Part shown: positions 17,370 through 26,470 of the stretch, piece after piece
Layout of the letters: each line of letters opens with the position of its first letter
Numbering within the stretch: position 1 is the first letter of the stretch
NCBI GenBank assembly: GCA_016708765.1
Contig: JADJFD010000001.1
Span: 62,001-126,000, forward strand
Reading direction: 5' to 3'
Origin: Chitinophagaceae bacterium
GTDB taxonomy: Bacteria; Bacteroidota; Bacteroidia; Chitinophagales; Chitinophagaceae
Length of the DNA stretch: 64,000 nt
Position numbers and translations under genes: made by a program
Notes under the pieces: generated by a model
Databases searched by the model: none
Told to the model about the DNA's origin: nothing
The model's input: the letters and a program-made list of their open reading frames with translations, nothing else

Positions 17370-18401
17370 TCAGTTGGTTTTTCCCACAATTTCTGCAAAG
17401 GTCTTTTTCTTTTTTACAAAATGCTCCCAAACCATATTTTTATTAAGCAGTCCGCTTAGTTTGCCATTTCTGTTAACCGGGAATATGCTTTTCTTTTGGT
17501 GGAATAACCACCATTTTAAAAAAGCGATATGAGCTCTGAGAATAGCTATAAAATATCCCCCATCGCCTGATAACAATCCCTTCCATGCTGAAAGTGCATC
17601 CAATAAATTTCTAACTGGTACTACCCACAATTTTTTTGCAAAAGGTAGATTCTTTGAAAGCATTATTTTGTTATTCCTGAAATTGAGAAAAGTTTTTAAT
17701 GAATTGCCTTTTGGTAATGTGCCACCACCTACATGATAAACTACAGATGATGGACAAGAATAAATGGATAGTCCTGTCAATTGAATTCTCCAGCACAAAT
17801 CAATTTCTTCCTGGTGTGCAAAAAAATATTCATCAAAACCTTTCATGGTATGAAAAACAGCGGAACGAATAAAAAGCGACGCACCGCTTGCCCAGAAAAT
17901 AGGTTCTTGTTGATCATATTGCCCTTTATCATATTCGCAAATATCAAATACTCGTCCTTTTGCAAAGGGATAGCCATATTTGTCGAGCCAACCACCGGCA
18001 GAACCAGCATATTCAAACATTTTCTTGTCCTTATAAGAAAGAAGCTTTGGCTGACAGGCTGCTATATTTGGATTACTGTCTAAAAGATTAACCATTGGCT
18101 GCAACCAGCTTGCTGTTACTTCCACATCTGAATTAAGCAGAACATAGTATTCAGATTCGATTTGCTTTAATGCCTCATTATAACCTTTGGCAAAGCCAAA
18201 ATTTTCTGTGAAAGTTATTAATCGGATTGTTGGGTAATTTGTTTGCAAAAATGCAATTGAATTATCGGTAGAACCGTTATCAGCTACTACTATTTCAAAA
18301 TTATTATAGTTTGTAGCTAAAACCGAGGGAAGGAATTGTTCCAAATACTTTCTTCCATTCCAGTTTAATATTACAATGGCTACTTTAGACAATTGATTCA
18401 A
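17370..18401 (-). CDS. Family 2 glycosyltransferase
   Basis: This is a GT2 enzyme (GT-A fold) of 343 residues. Motifs are VAIVILNWNGRKYLEQFL at the N-terminus, ADNGSTDNS for nucleotide-sugar binding, LLNSDVEVT as the DxD-equivalent, and a C-terminal GFDEYFFAHQEEIDLCWR, the ED box typical of rhamnosyltransferase-like GT2 enzymes. It has no clear membrane span, though the C-terminal part (AHIAFLKWWLF) is amphipathic. It probably builds surface polysaccharide. No other glycan genes adjoin it, so the product is unknown. Confidence 0.88.
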   Translation of the reverse strand: MNQLSKVAIVILNWNGRKYLEQFLPSVLATNYNNFEIVVADNGSTDNSIAFLQTNYPTIRLITFTENFGFAKGYNEALKQIESEYYVLLNSDVEVTASWLQPMVNLLDSNPNIAACQPKLLSYKDKKMFEYAGSAGGWLDKYGYPFAKGRVFDICEYDKGQYDQQEPIFWASGASLFIRSAVFHTMKGFDEYFFAHQEEIDLCWRIQLTGLSIYSCPSSVVYHVGGGTLPKGNSLKTFLNFRNNKIMLSKNLPFAKKLWVVPVRNLLDALSAWKGLLSGDGGYFIAILRAHIAFLKWWLFHQKKSIFPVNRNGKLSGLLNKNMVWEHFVKKKKTFAEIVGKTN

Positions 18402-18429
18402 GGTTGTTTGAAATATTTAATCAAAAATA

Positions 18430-18441
18430 CGGGAAGACGGG
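18430..18441 (+). repeat. Third copy of CGGGAAGACGGG
   Basis: The same 12-mer as the inverted repeats that bound the GxxExxY unit at 960-1420 stands alone here. It lies in the 62-bp gap between the divergent GT2 and histidine-kinase genes. Confidence 0.55.
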
Positions 18442-18463
18442 TTATCCTTGTTAAATTCGAAAC

Positions 18464-19615
18464 ATGTTTAGGCAAATATTAAACTGGAGAACCGCTTTGG
18501 CAGTAATTGCGATATTTATTATCAGCGGTACTATATTTTATTCGCAATACCTGGCCAGAAAGATTGCTAAGGAAGAAAAGCAGAAAGTGGAGCAATGGAT
18601 AGAAGCAGTTAAGTTCCTGATTAGTTCGTCGGAGAATGCTGATGTAAAATTAGCTGCAATGATTACTACTCAGAACACCTCGATTCCAATTATTGAAGCG
18701 AATGAAAAAGATAGCATTCTTCAATTTATAAATCTTGACTCAACAAAATCAGCTAACGATATCTCTTATGTGCAGCGAAAACTAAAACAATTTAAGTCGC
18801 AGAACAATGCTGTTGTTTGGGTTGATCCATTTGATTCTACAAAACGTAATCTTTATTATTATGGTGATTCAAAATTACTGAACGAGGTAAGGTATTATCC
18901 AATTGTACAATTGATAGTAGTTGCATTATTTATAATTATTACGCTGCTTTCTTTAAGAAGTAGTTATCGTTCTGTTCAAAATCAAGTGTGGGCGGGTATG
19001 GCAAAAGAAACAGCACACCAGTTAGGAACACCTGTTTCTTCATTGGAAGGATGGGTAGAAATGCTTAGGGACAAACCGGGTACGGAAAAAATTATTCAAG
19101 AGTTGGAAAAAGATGTCAACAGGCTTCGATTAGTTTCAGACAGATTTGGAAAAATTGGCAGTACTCCACAATTGGAACAACTTGATTTGGTAAGTCAAAT
19201 CAATAGCATGGTTGATTACATGCGAAAAAGAGCAACAGGAAAAATTATTTTCACCGTAGGAACAAATGGTAAGCAAAAAATAGAGGCTGCTATTTCTGCT
19301 CCATTATTTGACTGGGTAATTGAAAATCTTTTAAAGAATGCATTGGATTCAATGGAAGGCAAGGGAAGTATCTCTGTTGATATGAATGAAGGCGATAACA
19401 AAGTAACTATTGATATTACGGATACTGGTAAAGGTATAAGTAGTCAGAATATTTCTAGAGTATTCAAACCTGGCTTTACAACTAAGAAAAGAGGTTGGGG
19501 CTTAGGCTTAAGTCTTTCAAAGAGAATTATAGAGCAATATCACAAAGGAGAGATATATGTAAAAAGTTCTGAGACTGGAAAGGGAACCACTTTCAGAATT
19601 GTTCTGAAAAAATAA
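18464..19615 (+). CDS. Sensor histidine kinase (orphan)
   Basis: This is a membrane histidine kinase of 383 residues. TM1 lies at about residues 10-28, a periplasmic sensor region at about 30-145, and TM2 at about 147-163. Next come an H-box AKETAHQLGTPVSSLEGW with the phospho-acceptor His, and an HATPase domain with WVIENLLKNALDSM (N-box), DITDTGKGIS (G1) and GWGLGLSLSKRI (G2). The sensor region shows no family I know. No response regulator is next to it. It could phosphorylate a distant regulator. Confidence 0.88.
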   Translation: MFRQILNWRTALAVIAIFIISGTIFYSQYLARKIAKEEKQKVEQWIEAVKFLISSSENADVKLAAMITTQNTSIPIIEANEKDSILQFINLDSTKSANDISYVQRKLKQFKSQNNAVVWVDPFDSTKRNLYYYGDSKLLNEVRYYPIVQLIVVALFIIITLLSLRSSYRSVQNQVWAGMAKETAHQLGTPVSSLEGWVEMLRDKPGTEKIIQELEKDVNRLRLVSDRFGKIGSTPQLEQLDLVSQINSMVDYMRKRATGKIIFTVGTNGKQKIEAAISAPLFDWVIENLLKNALDSMEGKGSISVDMNEGDNKVTIDITDTGKGISSQNISRVFKPGFTTKKRGWGLGLSLSKRIIEQYHKGEIYVKSSETGKGTTFRIVLKK

Positions 19616-19621
19616 TCCGCT

Positions 19622-19629
19622 TACATTTG
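19622..19629 (+). promoter_or_regulatory. -7 box for tRNA-Leu (GAG)
   Basis: TACATTTG fits TAnnTTTG, and a TTG lies about 19 nt upstream, inside the 3' end of the kinase gene. It sits 34 bp before the tRNA. Confidence 0.5.
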
Positions 19630-19662
19630 CAGTCCTTATTCCTGCAACAAAAAAATCAGGAA

Positions 19663-19746
19663 GCCCGGGTGGCGAAATTGGTAGACGCACCACCTTGAGG
19701 TGGTGGCGCCGGAAACGGTGTGCTGGTTCGAATCCAGTCTCGGGCA
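19663..19746 (+). tRNA. tRNA-Leu (GAG)
   Basis: This is an 84-nt type II tRNA. The acceptor is GCCCGGG / CTCGGGC and the discriminator is A. The anticodon stem CCACC / GGTGG encloses the loop TTGAGGT, anticodon GAG. The variable arm is GGCGCCGGAAACGGTGT, and the T-loop is TTCGAAT. Confidence 0.95.
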
Positions 19747-19747
19747 C

Positions 19748-19781
19748 AAAAAAAGGTCAGCAATATAGCTGACCTTTTTTT
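19748..19781 (+). terminator. Terminator after tRNA-Leu (GAG)
   Basis: A 14-bp stem, AAAAAAAGGTCAGC / GCTGACCTTTTTTT, has a 6-nt loop and ends in seven T. It is symmetrical, so it may also end transcription of the converging gene at 19798. Confidence 0.85.
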
Positions 19782-19797
19782 GTGGGAATGTCTTTTA

Positions 19798-20634
19798 TTA
19801 ATTAAACATATAGCTGTATTCAATCTTGCCGGTAAGTTGTTTGTCATTATTAAACAGTGCTTCTTTTGTTTTTAGTCCTCTTTCATCGAAAATATACCGC
19901 CAGATAAGGTATGTAACATTGAGGCTTGGCGTTGTAGTTATTTTTTGAATCACTCTATTTTGTTCGTCATATTCAAACATCATATCGGGCATTAATTTTT
20001 TCAATTTTGAATTATATCTTACAATATCAGTAAGTCTTTTACTTTCATCGTAGTAATAATAAACAGCACCAGTTTCTATTTCTTTTCGAAAAGTTTTTTC
20101 ATCACCTGGAAGACCATTTTCGTCAGGGAAGAAACGAATTTCCAGACTGTCTGTATTGTTAATCGTTCTCCACATTTTTGAAGGGATTCCAGCTACATCA
20201 TATGTCCAGTGATGAGCCTCTGTCTGGTTGAAGTCATTGACAGGGTCACTTGTTGTATTTTGAATTAATTTAATTCTGCTTTCTGTGTCATACTGATATG
20301 TAATTACATTGATGAGGCCTGCAGAAGAATCGGTAATACTTATTAATCGTCCTTGCGCATCAAACCTGTTGTAATAAGTTGAAACTTGTGTATTGTTCCG
20401 GGTGCTGGTTTTTAATACTGTTCCATTTTCTTTTACTTCCTGCATTTCATTAAAGTTTGTGTTTTTTGCACCATACTGGTCAACACCAACAGCAGTCACC
20501 ATTTTAACTTTATTAGCTCGGAAATTTTTCATCTGACGATTGATTTCGGCAGTGCCGATGATATCGTTATAGTAGTACTGAGCAGTGGCCTGAAAAGAGA
20601 TAAAGGCTGTTGTAATCAGGAAAAGGAATTTCAT
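19798..20634 (-). CDS. Secreted protein with YD/RHS-like repeats
   Basis: This 278-residue protein has a signal peptide ending about residue 18 (FQATAQ). The mature part holds repeated strands of the YD type: YYNRFDAQGRLISITDSSA, YQYDTESRIKLIQN, YYYDESKRLTDIVRYN, FEYDEQNRVIQKI and IFDERGLKTKEAL. It is likely a small periplasmic or surface beta-structured protein. No toxin-like C-terminus or secretion partner is visible. The function is unknown. Confidence 0.65.
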   Translation of the reverse strand: MKFLFLITTAFISFQATAQYYYNDIIGTAEINRQMKNFRANKVKMVTAVGVDQYGAKNTNFNEMQEVKENGTVLKTSTRNNTQVSTYYNRFDAQGRLISITDSSAGLINVITYQYDTESRIKLIQNTTSDPVNDFNQTEAHHWTYDVAGIPSKMWRTINNTDSLEIRFFPDENGLPGDEKTFRKEIETGAVYYYYDESKRLTDIVRYNSKLKKLMPDMMFEYDEQNRVIQKITTTPSLNVTYLIWRYIFDERGLKTKEALFNNDKQLTGKIEYSYMFN

Positions 20635-20736
20635 ACCAGTGATATTGTTTTAAGTTTCAAAGTTAATCTGAATAATTCACTAACGGGAAATTGAGACTGC
20701 TTGTATTTTTGTGCTTATTTTTAAGAAAAATTTACA

Positions 20737-21819
20737 TTGTCTCATATACCTCAGCGAAAAGAAAAAGACTGCTTAAACTGCGGAACGGTTGTACAAGGCC
20801 ACTATTGTCATGAATGTGGCCAGGAGAATGTGGTGCCAAAAGAAACTTTCTGGCATATGGTCACCCATTTTTTTAATGATATTACTCATTTTGATGGAAG
20901 TTTTTTTACAACAACAAAGGATTTGTTATTTAAGCCGGGCTTTTTATCAAAAGAATATATGTCGGGAAAGAGGGTTAAATACCTTCACCCGGTACGTATG
21001 TATGTTTTTACATCGGCCATTTTCTTTTTAGTGTTTTTTGGTTTTTTCTCAGGTTCAGATAGTGTCAATATTAACTCCAATACAGACATAAACGGGAAAG
21101 AAAGATTAAAGTTGATTGAAAAGATGGAAAAAGAATATGCAAATGATGAATCAAAAAAAGATATTGTATTCCGGTTACAAGTTTTAAAAGACACAACAAA
21201 GGAAATTTCGGTTGCTGATTTGCCCTTATTGTTAAAAGATTTTACAGCACTTAATATTACCGGAGAAGGGAAAAAGTATCGGTCTGTAGCAGAGTATGAT
21301 TCAATACAAAAGACTTTGCCCGCAGGCGGAAAAGATGGGTGGTTTAGAAGCAGAATAGTACGGAAAGAAATTAGCTTAAATATAAAATTTGGTTCAGACC
21401 CTTCGGCAGCAGCAAAAAAATTAGGGAACTCTTTTCTACATAAGTTGCCATACCTTCTTTTTGTTTCTTTACCGTTGTTTGCACTTATACTACGGCTTGT
21501 ATATATACGGCGAAAGCAGTTTTATTTTGCTGACCATGGCATTTTTACCATTCATCTTTATGTATTCACATTTATCCTGCTGTTAGCTGTTTTTTTTCTC
21601 AATAGTTTAGAATCACTTACTCATTTAGATTTTATCAATTATCTTATTGCCGCACTATTTATTATACTCATAATATATTTATACAAAGCAATGAGATATT
21701 TTTATGGGCAGCGTAGATTAAAAACACTTGCAAAATTGTTTTTGATTTTTATTTTGTCGTTAGTTTTAATGATTATTTTGATGTTTTTCTTTTTCATTTT
21801 TTCGGCGTTTACTTTATAA
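20737..21819 (+). CDS. DUF3667 family membrane protein
   Basis: This is a DUF3667 protein of about 360 residues, a family common in Bacteroidota and of unknown function. The N-terminus has a zinc ribbon, CLNCGTVVQGHYCHECGQEN, followed by the family motif FWHMVTHFFNDITHFDGSFF and TTKDLLFKPGFLSKEYMSG. Four to five membrane segments follow in the remaining part. No ATG precedes the zinc ribbon, so TTG at 20737 is the likely start; an in-frame TAA lies just upstream. The next gene, mazG, begins after 9 bp. Confidence 0.8.
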   Translation: MSHIPQRKEKDCLNCGTVVQGHYCHECGQENVVPKETFWHMVTHFFNDITHFDGSFFTTTKDLLFKPGFLSKEYMSGKRVKYLHPVRMYVFTSAIFFLVFFGFFSGSDSVNINSNTDINGKERLKLIEKMEKEYANDESKKDIVFRLQVLKDTTKEISVADLPLLLKDFTALNITGEGKKYRSVAEYDSIQKTLPAGGKDGWFRSRIVRKEISLNIKFGSDPSAAAKKLGNSFLHKLPYLLFVSLPLFALILRLVYIRRKQFYFADHGIFTIHLYVFTFILLLAVFFLNSLESLTHLDFINYLIAALFIILIIYLYKAMRYFYGQRRLKTLAKLFLIFILSLVLMIILMFFFFIFSAFTL

Positions 21820-21828
21820 TTTCCTCTT

Positions 21829-22662
21829 ATGATTAATAAAAATGGTGATGCCTTCTTGCGGTTAGTGAAAATAATGGACGAGTTGAGAGAGCAATGCCCA
21901 TGGGATAAGAAGCAAACAATACAAACACTCCGACAACTTACAATAGAAGAAACTTATGAACTGACTGATGCAATAACCGATGAAGATTGGAAAGGGATAA
22001 AAGAAGAACTAGGTGACCTGTTATTACACATTGTGTTTTATGCAAAAATTGGAAATGAGCAAAAGCAATTTCAATTAGACGAAGTAATCAATGGCGTTTG
22101 CGAAAAGCTAATCAGCCGTCACCCACATATTTATGGTGATCCGGATAACGAAGGGAAGTTGGTGAATGTGAAAAGTGAGGAGGATGTTAAAAGAAATTGG
22201 GAGAAATTAAAATTAAAAGAAGGGAAAAAGTCAGTAATAAGCGGAGTTCCCAAATCGTTACCTGCCACGGTAAAGGCAATGCGATTACAGGAAAAAGCGA
22301 AGCAAGTAGGCTTTGAATGGGAAGTAAAAGAACAGGTTTGGGAGAAAGTCGAAGAGGAGATGGCAGAGTTGAAAACAGCTATTACAAATCTCGAAGCTGT
22401 TGTAAAAGATCATGAAAAAGCTTTTCATCAAAAAGAAGTAGAAGCAGAATTTGGCGATCTTATATTTTCATTAATTAATTATGCACGGTTTTTGCAGGTA
22501 GATGCCGAAAATGCACTTGAATTGACAAATAAAAAATTTATCCACCGGTTTACTAAAATGGAAGAGGCTGCACTGCAAGGTGGCAAAGACCTTCATTCAA
22601 TGACGTTGGAGGAAATGGATGCCATCTGGAACACTATTAAAAAACAGCGAGCCGATAAGTGA
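21829..22662 (+). CDS. mazG: Nucleoside triphosphate pyrophosphohydrolase MazG
   Basis: MazG hydrolyses NTPs and dNTPs to monophosphates and pyrophosphate, clearing damaged nucleotides and damping the stringent response. At 277 residues it is the long, two-domain form. The first domain has CPWDKKQTIQTLRQLTIEE (MazG signature) and EELGDLLLHIVFYAKIG. The second has EAEFGDLIFSLINYARFL. The helical EExxE/ExxD metal-binding pattern is present in the first domain. The stop overlaps the next gene's start by 4 bp, so mazG and the kinase are translationally coupled. Confidence 0.93.
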   Translation: MINKNGDAFLRLVKIMDELREQCPWDKKQTIQTLRQLTIEETYELTDAITDEDWKGIKEELGDLLLHIVFYAKIGNEQKQFQLDEVINGVCEKLISRHPHIYGDPDNEGKLVNVKSEEDVKRNWEKLKLKEGKKSVISGVPKSLPATVKAMRLQEKAKQVGFEWEVKEQVWEKVEEEMAELKTAITNLEAVVKDHEKAFHQKEVEAEFGDLIFSLINYARFLQVDAENALELTNKKFIHRFTKMEEAALQGGKDLHSMTLEEMDAIWNTIKKQRADK

Positions 22663-25600
22663 AGCAATCCTTTCTAAATATCTTTTGGCGTAAGTACACT
22701 ATACTTGCTTTTTCAGCATTGCTTTTTGTTTTTTCGCTTTTTTTTAATACGCTATATTCAAACGACTCTTCCGTTTATAAAGAAGTAACGAAGGCAGAAA
22801 AATATCTTTCAAAGAATCAACAGGATTTTTCCACTTTTTTAAAGGATACTTTGCTAATCAGCAAACTAGTTGTAAAAAAGGAGACCCTGAATGAATTTGA
22901 AAAAGTAGCTGCAAAGCCTTACGGTATTTTTCTATATACTGTAAATGATTTCGGTGATGTTGAGATGAAATTCTGGAGCGAACAGATAATTGTTCCTACG
23001 GAAGAATTATTGTCTGTTGAAGAAGGAGAATATTTTAGAAAATTAGCAAATGGTTGGTATTATATAATTAAAAAGACGCTAAACAGTAATCAAGGCAAGT
23101 TATTTTCATTTGCTATGATTCCTATACATTCTAATTTCTTTATTGAAACTGAATACCTGCCTGAAACATTCTCATACAGTAAAATTTCTAATGCAAGGGT
23201 TCGCATCAGCGAAAATCCCACAGAATTTAGTGTAAAAGCTGCAAGTGGCAAAACTATTTTTTACTTGGATAAAAAAACTTCCGGTGCTGTTCCATATAAT
23301 AATAAACTGACGATTATTCTTCGGTTTTGTGCAGTGTTGTTATTGCTGTTGTTTATTCAGTTGTTTGTTGAGTCGGTTGCAAGAAAGAAAGGTATATGGA
23401 AAGCTATTGCTGTGCTTGTTGTTTCTCTTGTTTCGCTTCGGTTGGTAATTTACTTTTTCCCTTTGTTGCTAAATCTCCGGCAGTTTGAATTTTTCAGTCC
23501 TTTGATTTATGGTTCCAATATTGTGCAGCGATCATTGGGAGATTTGTTTATTAATGTTATCCTGTTTGGCTGGATAGTAATATTTGCATGGTCTAAGCTT
23601 CATGATTTTAAGTTTTTGCCTACAACAGTAATTACAAAAAAAGTAAAATGGTTAAGCGGATTAGCAGCATTATGCTTGCTTGTTCTTTCCACTTTTGTAT
23701 TAGCTTCGGTAATCAGAAGTCTTGTTGCTGATTCTAAAATATCTTTTGATGTAACTAATTTCTTCAGTCTTAACCGTTATACATTAGCAGGGTTTTTTAT
23801 TCTGGCAGGTCTGTCACTATCTTATTATTACCTATCGCAATTATTATTCAAACTTATTTTTCCTTTATTGGCGGGCAAAGATTTTCTCATCTATTTCGCA
23901 ATATGTGTTGTCGGGCTTATTTATTTAACAATTCGGTCAGGCTCTGCAAACGCATCGTTTTATTTACCTGTTCTGATTTGGTTGTTAGGATATACTTGGC
24001 TGATAAACCGGAAAGGATTGTTGTTTAAGAGCATACGAATCAATATTGCCGGCATATTATCTTGGATATTTATTTTTTCAGTATCAATATCTGCAATAAT
24101 GCTATCGCAGAATAAGAAAGTAGAGTGGGAGAAACGAAAATCTATTGCAGAAAAACTTGCAGTGCAAACAGATCCATCAAGCGAAATGCTGATGAGTATC
24201 GCAATCAGATATCTTGATAATGATTTTCTGAGCGAAAACTTTATTCGGTTCAAGGATCAAGAACAAGGGCAGATTTTAAGAGATAGTATCATAACTGGCA
24301 ACTATAGCGGCTTTTTGAACAAGTATGATACCCGATTGTATGTTTATGATTCTTCGGGAAAAGGATTGGATAATGAAGATCCTATACCTTACGAATCGCT
24401 GAATGTAATATTCACCGTTCAGTCTAAAGCAACTAATATACCCGACTTGTATTATTATGAAACGGCTTATGATAAATTTAATTATATCATCCGGCGAGAA
24501 GTAGTTGATTCGGCTAATACAAAAATGGGTTCGTTTTTCATAGTTTCAAATCTTAAAAGTTTTAGTAGGGATGCGTTATTTCCTGAGTTATTCCGGCAAA
24601 GCAAAGGAGTAGATCCTGAAAATTCACCAATCTATTCAAATGCTGTTTATACCAAGAACAGACTTATTTCTCCGGTTGGGAACTATCCTTTTGCAACATG
24701 GCTTAGTGGATCAGAAATTCCAAAAGAAGAATTTAAGCTTAAGACAAATGGAGACTTTGATGAATTATGGTATCGTGCCAGTAAAGATAAAGTGGTAGTA
24801 ATTGCCCGAAAAAGAGAAACAGCTATTGAAACAATTACATTATTCTCCTATATTTTTTGTGCATTTTTATTTTTAGTAGCTTTGGTGCAAATTATCATTT
24901 ACATTCTAAAAACCGGATATAACTGGAAGGGTATAAAAAAATTATTCGAACTAAATATCCGATCGCAGGTACACAGCACCATAATTTTTATCAGTATATT
25001 TTCATTTGTTGTAATAGGCGTTGCCACTATTTCTTTCTTTATAAGCCGTAACCGACAAAGCAATAGTGAGAAGCTGAGTCGCACCATGAAGATCATGGTG
25101 AATGAAATGGAAAAGAAGATGGCCGACCACAACACCTTTGATGATGTGATTAAAATTTATGATTCTGTTACGAATAATAATCTACAAAAACTTGTAGATG
25201 ATGTGTCAGATATTCATGGAGTAGATGTGAATGTATATGACCTCAATGGTAATCTGCAGGTATCATCTGAAGCGAATGTGTACACCAAAGGTGTGTTGAG
25301 TAAGAAAATGGAACCCGGTGCCTTTTTTCATCTCGACAGGATGAGGCAGGTGCAGCATGTACAGGAGGAAAAGGTTGGTAATTTTTCTTATCTGAGTATT
25401 TATTCACCGGTTAGAGATCAGCAAGGCATTGTAGAAGCATATGTGAACATTCCATACTTTACTTCGAGGCCTGAACTACGACAGGAGATTTCAAACTTCC
25501 TTGTAACAATTATTAATCTGAATGCATTTATTTTTTTGATTGCAGGATTGATTGCATTATTTATTACGAACAGGATTACTCATTCATTCGCAATTATTAG

Positions 25601-26417
25601 TGATAAAATGAAGGAAGTGAATCTTGGACAGATGAATGAAGAAATTGAATGGAACCGAAATGATGAGATTGGCGATCTTGTAACTGAGTATAATAAGATG
25701 GTTGCAAAGCTTGGAGAAAGTGCTATAGCATTAGCAAAAAGCGAACGAGAAGGAGCATGGAGAGAAATGGCGAGGCAGGTGGCACATGAGATAAAGAATC
25801 CATTAACACCAATGAAACTGAGCATTCAATATTTGCAAAAAGCAATTCATAATAATCAGCCGAATGTAAAAGAACTATCGGGCAGTGTTGCGAATACGTT
25901 GGTAGAACAAATCGATCACCTTTCAAAAATTGCTGCAGACTTTTCGCAATTTGCAAATATCGGCAACACCAATATTGGGCTTTTTGATTTACATGAAGTA
26001 ATCCGATCGTTAACAGATTTATATGAACCTAACGAAATGGTGGAAATAAAATGGCGGCCTGTAAATAATCCTGTAATGGTTAATCAGGATAAAACGCAAA
26101 TGAATCGTCTCTTTACTAACCTTTTTATGAATGCAGTACAAGCATGTCAAGAAAATGAAAGCTGCAAAATTGAGGTAATGGAAAAAGTAGATGGAGATAA
26201 ATTACTTATAACTATAAAAGATAATGGCGAAGGCATAGCGGAAGATATACAAGGACGAATTTTTATTCCGAATTTTACTACAAAATCTTCTGGAACAGGT
26301 CTTGGATTGGCAATGTGTAAAGGAATTGTTGAGCAGGCAAAGGGCAGAATATGGTTTGAAACAAGCAAAGGAAATGGGTCAACATTTTTTGTTGAGTTGC
26401 CACTTGTTGTTAGCTAA
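22659..26417 (+). CDS. Large NtrY-like sensor histidine kinase
   Basis: This is a 1,252-residue membrane histidine kinase. An N-terminal TM and a periplasmic stretch are followed by a cluster of about seven membrane spans (residues about 215-490). A second periplasmic domain leads to one TM, a further sensory stretch, a TM, then HAMP (ITNRITHSFAIISDKMKEV region). The HisKA H-box is MARQVAHEIKNPLTPMKLSI, and the HATPase shows LFTNLFMNAVQAC, DNGEGIAEDIQG and TGLGLAMCKGIVEQ. The end resembles NtrY-type kinases. No response regulator is adjacent, so it is an orphan here. The start overlaps mazG by 4 bp. Confidence 0.88.
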   Translation: MKQSFLNIFWRKYTILAFSALLFVFSLFFNTLYSNDSSVYKEVTKAEKYLSKNQQDFSTFLKDTLLISKLVVKKETLNEFEKVAAKPYGIFLYTVNDFGDVEMKFWSEQIIVPTEELLSVEEGEYFRKLANGWYYIIKKTLNSNQGKLFSFAMIPIHSNFFIETEYLPETFSYSKISNARVRISENPTEFSVKAASGKTIFYLDKKTSGAVPYNNKLTIILRFCAVLLLLLFIQLFVESVARKKGIWKAIAVLVVSLVSLRLVIYFFPLLLNLRQFEFFSPLIYGSNIVQRSLGDLFINVILFGWIVIFAWSKLHDFKFLPTTVITKKVKWLSGLAALCLLVLSTFVLASVIRSLVADSKISFDVTNFFSLNRYTLAGFFILAGLSLSYYYLSQLLFKLIFPLLAGKDFLIYFAICVVGLIYLTIRSGSANASFYLPVLIWLLGYTWLINRKGLLFKSIRINIAGILSWIFIFSVSISAIMLSQNKKVEWEKRKSIAEKLAVQTDPSSEMLMSIAIRYLDNDFLSENFIRFKDQEQGQILRDSIITGNYSGFLNKYDTRLYVYDSSGKGLDNEDPIPYESLNVIFTVQSKATNIPDLYYYETAYDKFNYIIRREVVDSANTKMGSFFIVSNLKSFSRDALFPELFRQSKGVDPENSPIYSNAVYTKNRLISPVGNYPFATWLSGSEIPKEEFKLKTNGDFDELWYRASKDKVVVIARKRETAIETITLFSYIFCAFLFLVALVQIIIYILKTGYNWKGIKKLFELNIRSQVHSTIIFISIFSFVVIGVATISFFISRNRQSNSEKLSRTMKIMVNEMEKKMADHNTFDDVIKIYDSVTNNNLQKLVDDVSDIHGVDVNVYDLNGNLQVSSEANVYTKGVLSKKMEPGAFFHLDRMRQVQHVQEEKVGNFSYLSIYSPVRDQQGIVEAYVNIPYFTSRPELRQEISNFLVTIINLNAFIFLIAGLIALFITNRITHSFAIISDKMKEVNLGQMNEEIEWNRNDEIGDLVTEYNKMVAKLGESAIALAKSEREGAWREMARQVAHEIKNPLTPMKLSIQYLQKAIHNNQPNVKELSGSVANTLVEQIDHLSKIAADFSQFANIGNTNIGLFDLHEVIRSLTDLYEPNEMVEIKWRPVNNPVMVNQDKTQMNRLFTNLFMNAVQACQENESCKIEVMEKVDGDKLLITIKDNGEGIAEDIQGRIFIPNFTTKSSGTGLGLAMCKGIVEQAKGRIWFETSKGNGSTFFVELPLVVS

Positions 26418-26470
26418 TATCCACTAACTGTGTGATTCAAGAATTGATTTTCTACGTAACTTCCGTTTAA